Assembly: GCA_011742915.1 (NCBI GenBank)
Contig: JAAQTN010000004.1
Coordinates: 62,001 to 126,000 of the forward strand
DNA: 64,000 nt
Reading direction: 5' to 3'
From: Billgrantia desiderata
GTDB taxonomy: Bacteria; Pseudomonadota; Gammaproteobacteria; Pseudomonadales; Halomonadaceae
Shown: positions 17,539-28,105 of the stretch, piece by piece
How positions within the stretch are numbered: the first letter of the stretch is position 1
How the letters are laid out: each line of letters begins with the position of its first letter
Position numbers and translations under genes: made by a program
The notes under the pieces: model-generated
What the model saw: the letters and a program-made list of their open reading frames with translations, nothing else
Told to the model about the DNA's origin: nothing
Database searches by the model: none

Positions 17539-18450
17539 TCAGGCCATGGCCGGCTGCGCATAGGAGATGGGCGTCAGCTCGCGCTCCTTCTCGAAGGTGA
17601 CGATCTCGTAGGCATCGGGCTGGGCCAGCAGAGCGCGACACAGCTGGTTGTTCAACGCGTGGCCCGACTTCACGCCACGGAACTCACCGATCAGGCTGTA
17701 GCCCAGCAGGTAGAGGTCGCCGATGGCGTCTAGTACCTTGTGCTTGACGAACTCGTCCTCGTAGCGCAGCCCACCCTCGTTCACGATGCGGTAGTCGTCG
17801 ACCACGATGGCGTTGTCGAGGCTGCCGCCCAGGGCGAGGTTGTTGGAGCGCAGGTATTCGAGATCGCGCATGAAGCCGAAGGTCCTGGCCCGGGAGACCT
17901 CCTTGACGAATGAGGTCGTCGAGAAGTCCACCACCGCGGTCTGCTTCTGATCCTCGAAGACCGGATGATCGAACTCGATGGCGAAGGAGACCTTGAAGCC
18001 CTGATGCGGCAGGAAGCGTGCTTCCTTGCCGTCCTCCTGGACCACCACCTCACGCTTGATGCGGATGAACTTCTTGGGCGCCTCCTGCTCGGCGATACCG
18101 GCCGACTGGATCAGGAACACGAAAGGACCGGCACTGCCGTCCATGATCGGCACTTCAGGAGCGCTGATGTCGACATAGGCGTTGTCGATGCCCAGGCCGG
18201 CCAGCGCGGACATGAGATGCTCCACGGTAGCGACCTTGACCTCGCCGCGCGAGAGCGCGGTGCACAGGGTGGTGTCGGTAACCAGAGTGGCACTGGCCGG
18301 CACCTGGACTTCGGGATCCAGGTCCGTACGCACGAACACGATACCCGTGTTTACCGGTGCAGGGCGCAGGGTCAGGTAGACCTTCTTGCCTGAATGGAGA
18401 CCGACGCCGGTGGCGCGGATGGTGTTCTGCAGGGTGCGTTGTCTGATCAT
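17539..18450 (-). CDS. lpxC: UDP-3-O-acyl-N-acetylglucosamine deacetylase
   Basis: Zinc metalloenzyme performing the committed step of lipid A synthesis. It has 303 residues from ATG 18450, aligning with the E. coli start MIKQRTL. The zinc ligand His78 is in TVEHLM; the SGHALNNQL segment with the second conserved histidine and HKVLDAIGD are intact. The C-terminus ends with a short hydrophobic tail (AQPAMA), plausibly the degradation signal seen in enterobacteria. It is last in the dcw cluster and has its own promoter. Confidence 0.98.
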   Translation of the reverse strand: MIRQRTLQNTIRATGVGLHSGKKVYLTLRPAPVNTGIVFVRTDLDPEVQVPASATLVTDTTLCTALSRGEVKVATVEHLMSALAGLGIDNAYVDISAPEVPIMDGSAGPFVFLIQSAGIAEQEAPKKFIRIKREVVVQEDGKEARFLPHQGFKVSFAIEFDHPVFEDQKQTAVVDFSTTSFVKEVSRARTFGFMRDLEYLRSNNLALGGSLDNAIVVDDYRIVNEGGLRYEDEFVKHKVLDAIGDLYLLGYSLIGEFRGVKSGHALNNQLCRALLAQPDAYEIVTFEKERELTPISYAQPAMA

Positions 18451-18491
18451 GGGCAGTAGCCAGGCCGTTGTTAGGTTATCAAACACCGTTC

Positions 18492-18520
18492 ACTATAACA
18501 CCGAACGACTGTTTCAACAA
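18492..18520 (-). promoter_or_regulatory. lpxC promoter
   Basis: Minus strand TTGTTG (18515-18520), 17 bp, TATAGT (18492-18497); transcription would start about 35 bases before the lpxC ATG. Confidence 0.6.
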
Positions 18521-18562
18521 AAAAACATCTCCTGGCCCTGCCTAAGCCTGCAATAGCTTTTC

Positions 18563-19726
18563 TCAATCGGCCTGTCGACGCAGGAAGGCCGGGATGTCCA
18601 GGTAATCGTCCAGCTCCTGAGGGGAGCGCCGCTTCTCGGGTTGCGGCTTGGCGGCTTCCTGGGGCTCGGCCTTGGCCACGGCACTTTGGCGCATGGCCGG
18701 CTGAGCCCGCTGCCGATACTCGCTACCCTCGTTGCGCTTGGTAGCCTGTGCCGCCGCCTTGACCTGGCGCCCTTCGAGTCCCGCAGCCACCACGGTGACC
18801 CGCAGCTCGTCGGTCATGTCCATGTCGATGGAGGTGCCCACGACGATGGTGGCGTCCTGAGAGGCGAACTCCTGCACCGTGGCACCGACATCGTTGAACT
18901 CGCCGATCGACAGATCCGGGCCGGCGGTGATGTTGACCAGGATACCGCGGGCGCCGTGGAGATCGATGTCCTCCAGCAGCGGGCTGCGGATGGCCTTCTC
19001 GGCGGCCTCACGGGCACGGTTCTCGCCGGTGGCGCCACCGGTACCCATCATCGCCATGCCCATTTCCGACATCACGGTACGCACGTCGGCAAAGTCGACG
19101 TTGATGATGCCGGGGCTGGTGATCAGTTCGGCGATCCCCTGCACGGCACCCAGCAGCACGTCGTTGGCGGCGCTGAAGGCAGTCAGCAGGCTGGCGTTCT
19201 TGCCCAGCACGGAGAGCAGCTTCTCGTTGGGGATGGTGATCAGCGAGTCGACGTGCTCGGAGAGCTCCTTCATGCCCTCTTCCGCCACGCGCATGCGCTT
19301 CGGCCCCTCGAAGGGGAACGGGCGGGTGACCACGGCCACGGTGAGGATACCCAGCTCCTTGGCCACCTGAGCCACCACCGGCGCGCCGCCGGTACCGGTA
19401 CCGCCACCCATGCCGGCGGTGATGAAGACCATGTCGGCGCCGTTGAGAAGTTCGGCGATACGCTCGCGATCTTCCATCGCCGCCTGACGGCCGACGTCCG
19501 GATTGGCACCGGCACCCAGCCCCTTGGTGATCTCGTTGCCGAGCTGGAGCACGGTCTTGGCGGCTACCCGCTTGAGCGCCTGAGCGTCCGTATTGGCGCA
19601 GATGAACTCGACGCCTTCGATGTTGCTCTCGACCATGTGATTGACGGCGTTACCACCGCCACCGCCCACGCCTACGACCTTGATGACCGCACTGCTCGAG
19701 GGTGCGCTATCTACCAGTTCGAACAT
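18563..19726 (-). CDS. ftsZ: Cell division GTPase FtsZ
   Basis: Tubulin-like GTPase that forms the Z-ring at midcell. It has 387 residues. The tubulin signature GGGTGTG is at 107-113, with [11 protein letters not shown] (21-31) at the nucleotide site. A variable linker of about 50 residues rich in Gln, Lys and Pro leads to the conserved C-terminal peptide [13 protein letters not shown] that binds FtsA and ZipA. It lies 33 bases downstream of ftsA. Confidence 0.99.
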   Translation of the reverse strand: MFELVDSAPSSSAVIKVVGVGGGGGNAVNHMVESNIEGVEFICANTDAQALKRVAAKTVLQLGNEITKGLGAGANPDVGRQAAMEDRERIAELLNGADMVFITAGMGGGTGTGGAPVVAQVAKELGILTVAVVTRPFPFEGPKRMRVAEEGMKELSEHVDSLITIPNEKLLSVLGKNASLLTAFSAANDVLLGAVQGIAELITSPGIINVDFADVRTVMSEMGMAMMGTGGATGENRAREAAEKAIRSPLLEDIDLHGARGILVNITAGPDLSIGEFNDVGATVQEFASQDATIVVGTSIDMDMTDELRVTVVAAGLEGRQVKAAAQATKRNEGSEYRQRAQPAMRQSAVAKAEPQEAAKPQPEKRRSPQELDDYLDIPAFLRRQAD

Positions 19727-19759
19727 AAGCCCCGTCTCCTGGACCGCGCCGCGGCCCTG

Positions 19760-21043
19760 TCAGAAATTTCCTTTCAACCAGCCCTTGAGTTTTGCCAGCG
19801 CCGGAATCCCTTCCCATCCTCCACGCTGAGAGACGTCATCACGCCTGGGGGGTGCTGCCACCACCCTGCCCTCGCGGCCATGCCCGTGCCTAGCCTCCTG
19901 AAGGGCGTAATGTAGCAAACCAACACCGGTGGAATAAATCGGATTGCGCACGACATCGGAGAGACCGCGCACATTGTGCGGGCAGGCGATGCGAACCGGC
20001 ATGTGGAAAATCTCCTCGGCCAGCTCGACGACCCCCTCCATTCGCGACGTGCCACCGGTGAGCACCACGCCCGCCGCCACCAGGTCCTCGTAGCCGCTGC
20101 GCCGCAGTTCATCGCGGATCAGCGTGAACAGCTCTTCGTAGCGCGGCTCCACGACTTCGGCCAGAGCCTGGCGCGACAGATCGCGGGAAGGACGATCGCC
20201 CACGCTCGGCACCTTGATCATTTCGTCGCTGGCGGCAAGCTGGGTGAGTGCGCAGGCGTACTTGACCTTGATTTCTTCGGCATATTGGGTCGGCGTACGC
20301 AGTGCCATGGCAATGTCGTTGGTGACCTGATCGCCGGCAATAGGGATCACCGCCGTGTGACGAATGGCCCCTTCGGTGAAAACGGCAATATCAGTGGTAC
20401 CTCCGCCGATATCGACCATGCAGACGCCAAGTTCACGTTCGTCCTCGGTCAGCACGGCCATGCTCGAAGCGAGCTGCTCGAGGATGATGGCATCGACTTC
20501 GAGGCCACAGCGCCGCACGCATTTATCGATGTTCTGTACCGCATTGAGCGCCGCCGTGACCAGATGCACGCGAGCTTCGAGGCGTACACCGGACATACCC
20601 AGCGGCTCACGAATGCCGCCCTGGGTGTCGATGGCGAACTCCTGCGGCAGCACGTGCAGCACGCGCTGCCCCTCGGAGATGGCCCGCGCTCGCGCCGAAT
20701 CGATCACGCGCTCGATGTCGGTGGGCATGACTTCGCGCTCTTTAATCGCCACCACACCGTCGGAATTCATCGAGCTGATATGGCTGCCTGCCACACCGAC
20801 ATACACCGAATGGATATCGCACCCGGCCATCAACTCGGCCTCTTCCACGGCGCGCTGGATCGATTGAACCGTCGACTCGATGTTGATCACCACACCCTTC
20901 TTCATGCCGCGCGAAGGGTGCGACCCGATGCCGGCGATCTCGATGCCGCCGTCATCGGTAGGCTGTCCGACGATGGCCACTACCTTGGATGTTCCGATAT
21001 CCAGCCCGACTACCATGTTGGATGAATTGGAAGTGACTGCCAT
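19760..21043 (-). CDS. ftsA: Cell division protein FtsA
   Basis: Actin-like ATPase that tethers FtsZ to the membrane. It has 427 residues. The phosphate-1 motif VVGLDIGTSKV is at 11-21; VDIGGGTTDIAVF and GVVLTGGTSRMEG are the later actin-fold motifs. The C-terminus LAKLKGWLKGNF is the amphipathic membrane-targeting helix. A 195-bp gap with a promoter-like sequence separates it from ftsQ, so ftsA-ftsZ may be partly independently transcribed. Confidence 0.98.
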   Translation of the reverse strand: MAVTSNSSNMVVGLDIGTSKVVAIVGQPTDDGGIEIAGIGSHPSRGMKKGVVINIESTVQSIQRAVEEAELMAGCDIHSVYVGVAGSHISSMNSDGVVAIKEREVMPTDIERVIDSARARAISEGQRVLHVLPQEFAIDTQGGIREPLGMSGVRLEARVHLVTAALNAVQNIDKCVRRCGLEVDAIILEQLASSMAVLTEDERELGVCMVDIGGGTTDIAVFTEGAIRHTAVIPIAGDQVTNDIAMALRTPTQYAEEIKVKYACALTQLAASDEMIKVPSVGDRPSRDLSRQALAEVVEPRYEELFTLIRDELRRSGYEDLVAAGVVLTGGTSRMEGVVELAEEIFHMPVRIACPHNVRGLSDVVRNPIYSTGVGLLHYALQEARHGHGREGRVVAAPPRRDDVSQRGGWEGIPALAKLKGWLKGNF

Positions 21044-21112
21044 GTGCCGGAGTGTCTCCTGAAACTTGACTCGCTGGGTATCCCATTATTCTGATAAATG
21101 GCCATTGCGCCC

Positions 21113-21118
21113 ATTATA
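21113..21118 (-). promoter_or_regulatory. Candidate ftsA-ftsZ promoter -10 in the ftsQ-ftsA gap
   Basis: A perfect TATAAT on the minus strand 70 bases before the ftsA ATG, inside the only long gap of the dcw cluster (21044-21238), which is A/T-richer than its surroundings. No strong -35 is seen at 17 bp. Confidence 0.4.
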
Positions 21119-21238
21119 GAAACAACTGGCGTTAAACCACCAGTCCATTGCAAAAAACCTGGTTCACGATACGGGTTATTGACGACAAAGAAAACACCGC
21201 ATCGGCTGCAAGACGAGTCTGGAAGGTGAAAAAAGGTA

Positions 21239-21961
21239 TCAGCCGGCCCCGTCGTCGTCGTCCTGGAGGTCGGTTTCACCATGCCAGGCCACGGCGACCC
21301 CGTTTGGATAACGCAAATCGATATAACGAATATGCGCTGCATGCGGCCCCAACTGGCGCTCCCATGCCGCAGCCAATCTGGCCAGACGCGCGTCCCGATC
21401 GCTGCGCCCCAGCATGACCCAGACCCCGTCGTCGAGCTGCAGCCGCCAGGCGCCGCGCGGCTCCAGGCGCAGCTGCGAGATGGTGATTCCCATCGGGTCG
21501 AACCGCGAACTCAAGCGATTGTGGTAGGCCAGCACCTCGGCGCCACTGCCCACCGGTCCAGCCAGATCGGGCAGCCCTTCGGGCGGCTCTATCGGCTCGA
21601 AGGCGAAGGGTTCGCCATCGGGATTGAGCAGATAAACGTCGTTCCAGCGCGCCACCGGCACCTGCTCGACCAGTTCGAACGCCAGCGTATAGGGCCACTC
21701 GCGCGACAACCGCACTTCGGCCAGCCAATCGATGTTGCGTGCCGCACGACGCAGCGCCGGCAGGTCGGCCGAGAGCCAGGTCTGGCCCTGCAGCAGCGGC
21801 GCCAACTGCGAGCGCAGATAGTCGGCGCTGACGTGCTGCAACTCGCCGCGGATCGCCACCCGCTCGATGGGGCGGTCGAGCCAGGTCCACAGGGCGCGCC
21901 CGCCGGCTCCCAGCAGGATCAGCAGCAGCAATACTCCCAGCGTCGAGCCACGACTGCTCAT
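21239..21961 (-). CDS. ftsQ: Cell division protein FtsQ
   Basis: Bitopic inner-membrane protein linking early and late divisome proteins through FtsB and FtsL. It has 240 residues. There is a short cytoplasmic tail, one membrane helix (about 8-24, [13 protein letters not shown]), a POTRA domain starting [13 protein letters not shown] (about 32-44) and the FtsQ beta domain. ATG 21961 overlaps the ddlB stop as ATGA. The last residues DDDDGAG are unusually acidic. Confidence 0.95.
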   Translation of the reverse strand: MSSRGSTLGVLLLLILLGAGGRALWTWLDRPIERVAIRGELQHVSADYLRSQLAPLLQGQTWLSADLPALRRAARNIDWLAEVRLSREWPYTLAFELVEQVPVARWNDVYLLNPDGEPFAFEPIEPPEGLPDLAGPVGSGAEVLAYHNRLSSRFDPMGITISQLRLEPRGAWRLQLDDGVWVMLGRSDRDARLARLAAAWERQLGPHAAHIRYIDLRYPNGVAVAWHGETDLQDDDDGAG

Positions 21962-22887
21962 GCCTGATGCGGCTCCAGTGTGGTGCGCAGAATACGCAGT
22001 ACCAGTTCGTCGAAGCCGATGCCCGCATGGGCGGCCGCTTGGGGCACCAGGCTGTGATCGGTCATCCCCGGAGAGGTGTTGACCTCGATCAGCCAGAAGC
22101 GGCCCTGAGCATCGCGCATCACGTCGACACGGCCCCAGCCTTCGCCGCCAACCGCCTCGAAGGCCTGCCGGCACAGCGCTCCCAGCGCCGCTTCCTGCTC
22201 GGCATCGAGACCGCAGGGAAGGTGGTAGCGGGTGTCATTCGAGTTGTACTTGGCTTCGTAGTCGTAGAAGCCGCTGGGAACCTCGACGCGAATGGCGGGC
22301 AACACGCAATCGTCCAGCAGCGATACCGTGTACTCCTCGCCGCTGATGAAACGCTCGGCCATGACCCGGGCATCGTAGCGGGCCGCTTCGCGGTAAGCGG
22401 CCTCGAGCGTCTCCCGGCTGTCGACGATGGTGATGCCGAGGGTCGACCCTTCGTGCACCGGCTTGACGATCAGCGGCAGCCCCAGGGTGGCGACGATCTC
22501 GTCCCAGTTGCTGTCGGCCGCCAACATCAACGATTCCGGCGTCGGTAGCCCCAGGGCCTGCCAGACGAGCTTGGTACGCTGCTTGTCCATACCCAGCGCC
22601 GAGGCCAGCACACCGCTGCCGGTGTAGGGGATACCCAGCAGCTCGAGCGCGCCCTGAAGCGTTCCGTCTTCGCCGCCACGCCCGTGCAGGGCGATGAACA
22701 CGCGGTCGGGGGCCAGTGCCTCGAGACCGACCAGGCCGCCGTCGGCGGGGTCGTAGCCGATGACGTCGACACCGCTGCGCTCGAGCGCCGCCAAGACCGC
22801 CGCTCCGCTCCTGAGCGATACCTCGCGTTCGGCGGAATTTCCGCCGAACAGCACCACCACCCGCCCGAGTCCTTGCGTCTGCATCAT
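21958..22887 (-). CDS. ddlB: D-alanine--D-alanine ligase B
   Basis: ATP-grasp enzyme producing the D-Ala-D-Ala dipeptide for MurF. It has 309 residues. [18 protein letters not shown] (11-28), LHGRGGEDG and the C-terminal metal-binding [11 protein letters not shown] are all present. Start and stop each overlap neighbouring genes by four bases (murC and ftsQ), typical of this cluster. Sixteen genes of envelope growth share this strand and order. Confidence 0.97.
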   Translation of the reverse strand: MMQTQGLGRVVVLFGGNSAEREVSLRSGAAVLAALERSGVDVIGYDPADGGLVGLEALAPDRVFIALHGRGGEDGTLQGALELLGIPYTGSGVLASALGMDKQRTKLVWQALGLPTPESLMLAADSNWDEIVATLGLPLIVKPVHEGSTLGITIVDSRETLEAAYREAARYDARVMAERFISGEEYTVSLLDDCVLPAIRVEVPSGFYDYEAKYNSNDTRYHLPCGLDAEQEAALGALCRQAFEAVGGEGWGRVDVMRDAQGRFWLIEVNTSPGMTDHSLVPQAAAHAGIGFDELVLRILRTTLEPHQA

Positions 22888-24365
22888 AGCGTCACCTCGT
22901 CGAGATTCAGTCGGCTCTCGGCCAACCCAAGCGCAATGCCGCCCACGTCACCCGCGCCCTGGGTGATCAGAATGTCGTCGTCGCGCAATACCCTGGCCAG
23001 CAGAGCCGGCAGCTCGGACTTGTGCTGCACGAAGATCGGATCGAGCGGACCGCGCTGGCGAATGGAGCCTGCCAGCGTCTTGCCATCGGCGCCGGGAATG
23101 GGCGCTTCGCCGGCGCTGTAGACATCCAGCAGCAGCAGCACGTCGACGCCCGCCAGCACCCTGACGAAATCCTCATAGAGATCGCGGGTACGAGTGTAGC
23201 GATGGGGCTGATAGACCATCACCAGCCGACGCTGGGGCCAACCGGCCCGCACCGCCTTGATCACCATCTCCACTTCGCGGGGATGGTGGCCGTAGTCGTC
23301 CACCAGCATCACCTCGCCGCTGCCGGAAGGAGGCGGAAAGTAGCCGTGAACCTGGAAGCGTCTGCCCACGCCGGCAAAGCCGGCCAGGCCGCGCAGGATG
23401 GCGGCATCGTCGACGCCGGCATCGGTCGCCACGGCGATCGCGGCCAGGGCGTTCAGCGCATTGTGCCGGCCCGGCATACCCAGGCGCACCTCGAGAGGGG
23501 CAAACCCATCGGGGCGCAGCGCGGTGAAGCGGATCTCGCCACCCTGTTGCACGAAGTCGACGACCCGGTAGTCGGCGTCCTCGCTGAAGCCATAGGTGAC
23601 GAACTGGCGATGAACGCGGTCGAGCAAGCCGCGTACGTGTTCGTCGTCGATGCACAGGATGGCCATCCCGTAGAACGGCAGGTTGTGCAGAAACTCGACG
23701 AAGGTGCCCTTGAGCCGCTCGAAGTCGCCGCCGTAGGTGCTCATGTGATCGGCGTCGATGTTGGTGACGATGGAGACCATCGGCTGCAGGTGCAGGAACG
23801 AGGCATCGGATTCGTCGGCCTCGGCCACCAGGTAATCGCCTTCGCCCAGGCGCGCGTTGGTGCCGGCGCTGGTCAGCTTGCCGCCGATGACGAAGGTCGG
23901 ATCGAGGCCGCCTTCGGCCAGCAGCGTGGCCGTCAGGCTGGTGGTGGTGGTCTTGCCGTGAGTACCGGCCACGGCGATACCGTGGCGAAAGCGCATCAGC
24001 TCGGCGAGCATCTCGGCCCGGCGCACCACCGGCACGCGGTGCTCCTGAGCCCAGCGAATCTCCGGGTTCGCAGCATCCACGGCGGTGGAGACGACGACCA
24101 CGTCGGCGCCCGCCACGTTGTCCTCGGCGTGGCCGATGGCCACGCGAATGCCGCGCTCACGCAGCCGGGCCACCACCGCCGAGGCCTTCAGGTCGCTGCC
24201 GCTGACCTGATAGCCCTGGTTGGCCAGCACTTCGGCGATGCCGCACATGCCGGCGCCGCCGATGCCGACGAAATGGATGTGCCGAATACGGCGCATGCCC
24301 AGGCCACGCCCGTGGCGGGGCAGCGTTGCCTGACCGGGAACCGGCCTCAAGGTGCTATCGCTCAA
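22884..24365 (-). CDS. murC: UDP-N-acetylmuramate--L-alanine ligase
   Basis: Adds L-Ala to UDP-MurNAc in the cytoplasm. It has 493 residues. The Rossmann start [10 protein letters not shown] is at 31-40 and the ATP P-loop GTHGKT at 134-139; [10 protein letters not shown] is in the C-terminal domain. The start is a TTG at 24365 with GGAG seven bases before it, overlapping murG by 11 bases; an ATG 23 codons further in (24296) is an alternative matching the E. coli core MRRVRHIHF. Confidence 0.96.
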   Translation of the reverse strand: MSDSTLRPVPGQATLPRHGRGLGMRRIRHIHFVGIGGAGMCGIAEVLANQGYQVSGSDLKASAVVARLRERGIRVAIGHAEDNVAGADVVVVSTAVDAANPEIRWAQEHRVPVVRRAEMLAELMRFRHGIAVAGTHGKTTTTSLTATLLAEGGLDPTFVIGGKLTSAGTNARLGEGDYLVAEADESDASFLHLQPMVSIVTNIDADHMSTYGGDFERLKGTFVEFLHNLPFYGMAILCIDDEHVRGLLDRVHRQFVTYGFSEDADYRVVDFVQQGGEIRFTALRPDGFAPLEVRLGMPGRHNALNALAAIAVATDAGVDDAAILRGLAGFAGVGRRFQVHGYFPPPSGSGEVMLVDDYGHHPREVEMVIKAVRAGWPQRRLVMVYQPHRYTRTRDLYEDFVRVLAGVDVLLLLDVYSAGEAPIPGADGKTLAGSIRQRGPLDPIFVQHKSELPALLARVLRDDDILITQGAGDVGGIALGLAESRLNLDEVTL

Positions 24366-25443
24366 GCGCTGTCTCCATGCAACCGGCCACCAGGCGGTCT
24401 ACGGCATCGAGGTGCGCGCAGCGGCGCGCCTGCCGAGCCATGGTGGCGAGAGTGTCGGGGTCGAGCAGCGTCGCCAGGCTCTTGGCCAGCGCCGCCGTCG
24501 TCATCTCGTGCTGCGGCATCAACTGTGCCGCACCCGCCGCCACCAGGGCTCGGGCATTGGCCGTCTGGTGGTCGTCCACCGCATGGGGCAGCGGCACGAA
24601 CAGGGCCGGCTTGGCCGCGGCCGCCACCTCGGACACGGTCAGCGCCCCAGCCCGACAGACGACCAGATCGGCCCAGTCGTAGGCCGCCGCCATGTCGTCG
24701 ATGAAAGCGCTCACCTCCGCCTCGACCCCCTGCGCCAGATAGGCGTCTCGGGTCGCCGCATCCTTGTCGCGGCCGGCCTGATGGCGCACTTCAGGACGGC
24801 TCTCTTCAGGCAGTGCGGCAAGCGCCTCAGGCAGGCGCTGGTTGAGCGGCAGCGCCCCCAGCGAGCCGCCGACGACCAACAGCCGCAGGCGCCGGCCGCG
24901 CATCGTCTGCGCCTCGCGGGGCGACTCGCCCAGGGCGGCGATCTCCTCGCGTACCGGGTTGCCGACCACCTCTCCCCGCGAGCCGAAGGCCTGGGGAAAG
25001 GCGGCATAGACACGGCGGGCCAGCCGCGCCAGAGCACGGTTGGTCAACCCGGCCACGGCGTTCTGCTCATGGATCACCAACGGCCGACGCAGCAGCCAGG
25101 CCGCAAGCCCGCCGGGCCCGCTGGCGAAACCGCCGAGGCCCACCACCAGCGCCGGCTCGAGCCGGCGGATGACGCTTGCCGCCTGCCACACGCTGCGCAT
25201 CAGATTGAAAGGCGCCTTGAGCCAGCCGGCCAGACCGTTACCGCGCAAACCGGCCACCGCAATGCGATGCAGCGGCAGTTCGGCCGCCGGCACCAGCCGA
25301 TTCTCGATACCTCGCGGGCTGCCCAGCCAGTGCACCTCCAGCCCCTGGGCCTGCAGCCCACGAGCCAGCGATAGCGCCGGTATCACATGACCGCCGGTGC
25401 CGCCCGCCATGATCAGCACTCGCCGCGTCCTGGCCTGGGTCAC
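24355..25443 (-). CDS. murG: Lipid II synthase MurG
   Basis: Peripheral membrane glycosyltransferase that adds GlcNAc to lipid I, giving lipid II. It has 362 residues. The N-terminal glycine-rich loop [13 protein letters not shown] is at 12-24, LVVGGSLGA is the second G-loop, and [10 protein letters not shown] is the UDP-binding segment. The GTG start at 25443 has AAGGAG seven bases before it and overlaps the ftsW stop by four. Confidence 0.97.
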   Translation of the reverse strand: MTQARTRRVLIMAGGTGGHVIPALSLARGLQAQGLEVHWLGSPRGIENRLVPAAELPLHRIAVAGLRGNGLAGWLKAPFNLMRSVWQAASVIRRLEPALVVGLGGFASGPGGLAAWLLRRPLVIHEQNAVAGLTNRALARLARRVYAAFPQAFGSRGEVVGNPVREEIAALGESPREAQTMRGRRLRLLVVGGSLGALPLNQRLPEALAALPEESRPEVRHQAGRDKDAATRDAYLAQGVEAEVSAFIDDMAAAYDWADLVVCRAGALTVSEVAAAAKPALFVPLPHAVDDHQTANARALVAAGAAQLMPQHEMTTAALAKSLATLLDPDTLATMARQARRCAHLDAVDRLVAGCMETALER

Positions 25444-26699
25444 TTCATGACTCCTTGTCGATCGATCAGCGGCTCCCGCCGTCCTGCCGCTTCCCGCGGT
25501 GCGGTCGGGCTGGCCCGCCGCAGCGCCTGGCGGGTGTCGATGTCGACCCGCAGCAGCAGCGCCATCATGGCGGCGCTGACCAGCAGGCTGGAGCCGCCGT
25601 AGCTGAGCAGCGGCAGGGTCAAGCCCTTGGTCGGCAGCATGCCGGTGCTGACGGCGATGTTGATGAAGGCCTGGGCGCCGATCACCAGGGCGATGCCATA
25701 GCTGACATAGGCGGCAAAGGCCATCCCGGCCAGCTCGGCACGCCGCCCTACCGCCAGCGACCGCCAGATCAGCAGGGCGAACAGCCCGACCACGGCGATG
25801 GCACCGAACAGACCCAGCTCCTCGGCAATCACGGCAAAGACGAAGTCGGTGTGGGCTTCGGGCAGGTAGAACAGCTTCTGCACGCTGTTACCGAGCCCCA
25901 TGCCCAGCCAGTGGCCGCGTCCGAAGGCGATCAGCGCCTGGGTGAGCTGGTAGCCGCTGGCGAACTGATCGGCCCAGGGGTCGGAAAAACTGGTCAGTCG
26001 CGCCAAGCGGTATGGCTCGGCAATGGCCACGTAGAAACCGAGCACCCCGACGCCGATCAGGATGAAGACGAAGCGGCCCCAGGGCGCGCCTGCCAGCAGC
26101 AGCATGCCCATCACGCAGCCGGTCATCACCACCACCGCACCGTAATCGGGCTCGAGAATCAGCAGGACGGCGATCACGCCCATTACCAGCAGCGGGCGCA
26201 GAAAGGCGCCCCAGCTACGGCGGACCTCCGGCAGGAAGCGCTCGAGGTAACCGGCCAGATAGACGATCAGGCACAGCTTGGCCACCTCGGACACCTGCAG
26301 ATTGAAAGGCAGCAACGGTATCGACAGCCAGCGCCGGCTGCCGTTGACCTCACGTCCGATCAGCAGCACCAGGAACAGCAAGGCAATGCTGATCAGCAGC
26401 AGCAGCGGCCCGTTGGCGCGCCACCAGGCCAGCGGGGAGCGCAGCGTCACGACGGCCACTCCCAGCGCCATGAGCACGAACAGCGCATGGCGCTGGCTGA
26501 AGTACCAGGGGTTACCGGTAAGACTGGCCGCCACTTCGGTCGACGCCGAGGTGACCATGACCCAACCGGTCAGGATCAAGGCCAGGGCGGCAAACAGCAA
26601 CCAGCCGTCGAACGGTTGATCGCGGGTCGAAAGCCGCTCACGCAGGCGCCGCAGCCGCGCGAACCTCACCTTGGTCGCCTGCTTGGTCTTAGTCGACAT
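25440..26699 (-). CDS. ftsW: Septal peptidoglycan polymerase FtsW
   Basis: SEDS-family polytopic glycosyltransferase that polymerises lipid II at the septum with PBP3 (FtsI). It has 419 residues and about ten membrane segments. The SEDS features NGSRRWL, the VVMTGCVMGMLLLAG region and the C-terminal TKGLTLPLLSYGGSS are present. It has a basic cytoplasmic N-terminus (about 1-30). It overlaps murD by 11 bases and murG by four. Confidence 0.97.
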   Translation of the reverse strand: MSTKTKQATKVRFARLRRLRERLSTRDQPFDGWLLFAALALILTGWVMVTSASTEVAASLTGNPWYFSQRHALFVLMALGVAVVTLRSPLAWWRANGPLLLLISIALLFLVLLIGREVNGSRRWLSIPLLPFNLQVSEVAKLCLIVYLAGYLERFLPEVRRSWGAFLRPLLVMGVIAVLLILEPDYGAVVVMTGCVMGMLLLAGAPWGRFVFILIGVGVLGFYVAIAEPYRLARLTSFSDPWADQFASGYQLTQALIAFGRGHWLGMGLGNSVQKLFYLPEAHTDFVFAVIAEELGLFGAIAVVGLFALLIWRSLAVGRRAELAGMAFAAYVSYGIALVIGAQAFINIAVSTGMLPTKGLTLPLLSYGGSSLLVSAAMMALLLRVDIDTRQALRRASPTAPREAAGRREPLIDRQGVMK

Positions 26700-28068
26700 G
26701 TCCCGCCTCCTTCACGAACCGCTCGACGCCTCGGCGAAACGCCTCTCCGCGTGCCGGATAACCGGAAAACTGATCGAGGCTGGCACAGGCCGGCGAGAGC
26801 AATACACAGTCGCCCGGCTCGGCAATTTCACGTGCTCTGGTCATCGCTCCCGCCAGATCGTCGACCCGGGTCACGGTCACGCGGCCCTGCAGCGCCGCAG
26901 CGATCCGCTCGGCATCGCTACCGAACAGGATCGCCTCGCGAGCGTAGCGGGCCAGCGGCTCGGCCAGCGGCGTAAAATCCGCCCCCTTGCCCAGCCCCCC
27001 GGCCAGCAGCACGAGGCGTCCCGGCAGGGTGGGACCCAGCCCGGCGATGGCCGCCAGGGTGGCGCCGACGTTGGTTCCCTTGGAGTCGTTGACCCAGCGC
27101 ACGCCGTCCACTTCGGCCACCAGCTCGCTGCGATGAGGCAGGCCCTTGAACTGGCGCAGCACGCCACACATGGCCTCCAGCGAAAAGCCGAGATGCGTGC
27201 CCATGGCCAGTGCCGCCAGCGCATTGGCCTGGTTGTGACGCCCCGCCACTCCCAGCTCGTCGGTTGCCATCAGCGCCGTGCCACCATGCATCAGCCAGTC
27301 GCGACCGTCCAGTTGGGCGATACCCCACTCGTCCGCTTGCGGCGGCTGGGTGGTGAAGCACGCCATGGGGAGCGGGTCGAGGGGCCAGGTCATGGGGTCT
27401 TCGGCGTTGACCACGGCATGGCGAGCGCCGCGGAAGATGCCAAGCTTGGCAGCGCGATACCCCGCCATATCGTCGTGGCGATCCAGATGATCTTCAGAGA
27501 GATTGAGGAAAGCGGCCGTCTCGGCGCCCAGCCGGGGAGTCGTCTCGAGCTGAAAGCTCGACAGTTCCAGCACGTAGAGCTCCGCCTCGGGGGCTTCGGC
27601 CAGCAGATCCAGCGCCGGCGTGCCCAGGTTGCCGCCTACCGCCACCCGCCGACCGGCGGCCTGGGCCATCTCACCCAGCAGCGTGGTCACGGTGGACTTG
27701 GCGTTGGAGCCGGTAATGGCGGCAATGGGTGCGCGCGCGGCGCGTATGAACAGGGCGATCTCGCCCACCACCAGCGGCTCCCCAGAATCGCGACGACGCC
27801 CCACCCACTCGGCCAGGCCCGGCGTACGCAGGTCGACGCCGGGGCTCACCACGATCTCCTCCGCTGCACTCATGTCGAGCGCCGTGAGCGCTCCGCAGTG
27901 AAGCTCCACCTGAGGGTGCGCGCGGCGAAAATCTTCTAGTCCGGGCGGCGCTTCGCGGGTATCGGCGACCATGAAAGGCACGCCCGCTCTGGCCAGGTGC
28001 CGGCAGATGGCCCGGCCGGAAATTCCCAGCCCGACCACCAGCGTCACTCCCTTCGGCACCTTGCGCAT
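26689..28068 (-). CDS. murD: UDP-N-acetylmuramoyl-L-alanine--D-glutamate ligase
   Basis: Adds D-Glu to UDP-MurNAc-L-Ala. It has 459 residues from ATG 28068, which has GAGGAG before it. VVGLGISGRA is at 11-20, the P-loop GSNAKST at 120-126 (the SNAK variant seen in Pseudomonas rather than TNGK), NLSEDHLDRH in the central domain, and WVNDSKGTNVGAT at the start of the C-terminal domain. Confidence 0.97.
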   Translation of the reverse strand: MRKVPKGVTLVVGLGISGRAICRHLARAGVPFMVADTREAPPGLEDFRRAHPQVELHCGALTALDMSAAEEIVVSPGVDLRTPGLAEWVGRRRDSGEPLVVGEIALFIRAARAPIAAITGSNAKSTVTTLLGEMAQAAGRRVAVGGNLGTPALDLLAEAPEAELYVLELSSFQLETTPRLGAETAAFLNLSEDHLDRHDDMAGYRAAKLGIFRGARHAVVNAEDPMTWPLDPLPMACFTTQPPQADEWGIAQLDGRDWLMHGGTALMATDELGVAGRHNQANALAALAMGTHLGFSLEAMCGVLRQFKGLPHRSELVAEVDGVRWVNDSKGTNVGATLAAIAGLGPTLPGRLVLLAGGLGKGADFTPLAEPLARYAREAILFGSDAERIAAALQGRVTVTRVDDLAGAMTRAREIAEPGDCVLLSPACASLDQFSGYPARGEAFRRGVERFVKEAGHVD

Positions 28069-28105
28069 TCCACTCTCCTCGCCCGACAGGATGGGCGCAC
28101 GCGAA

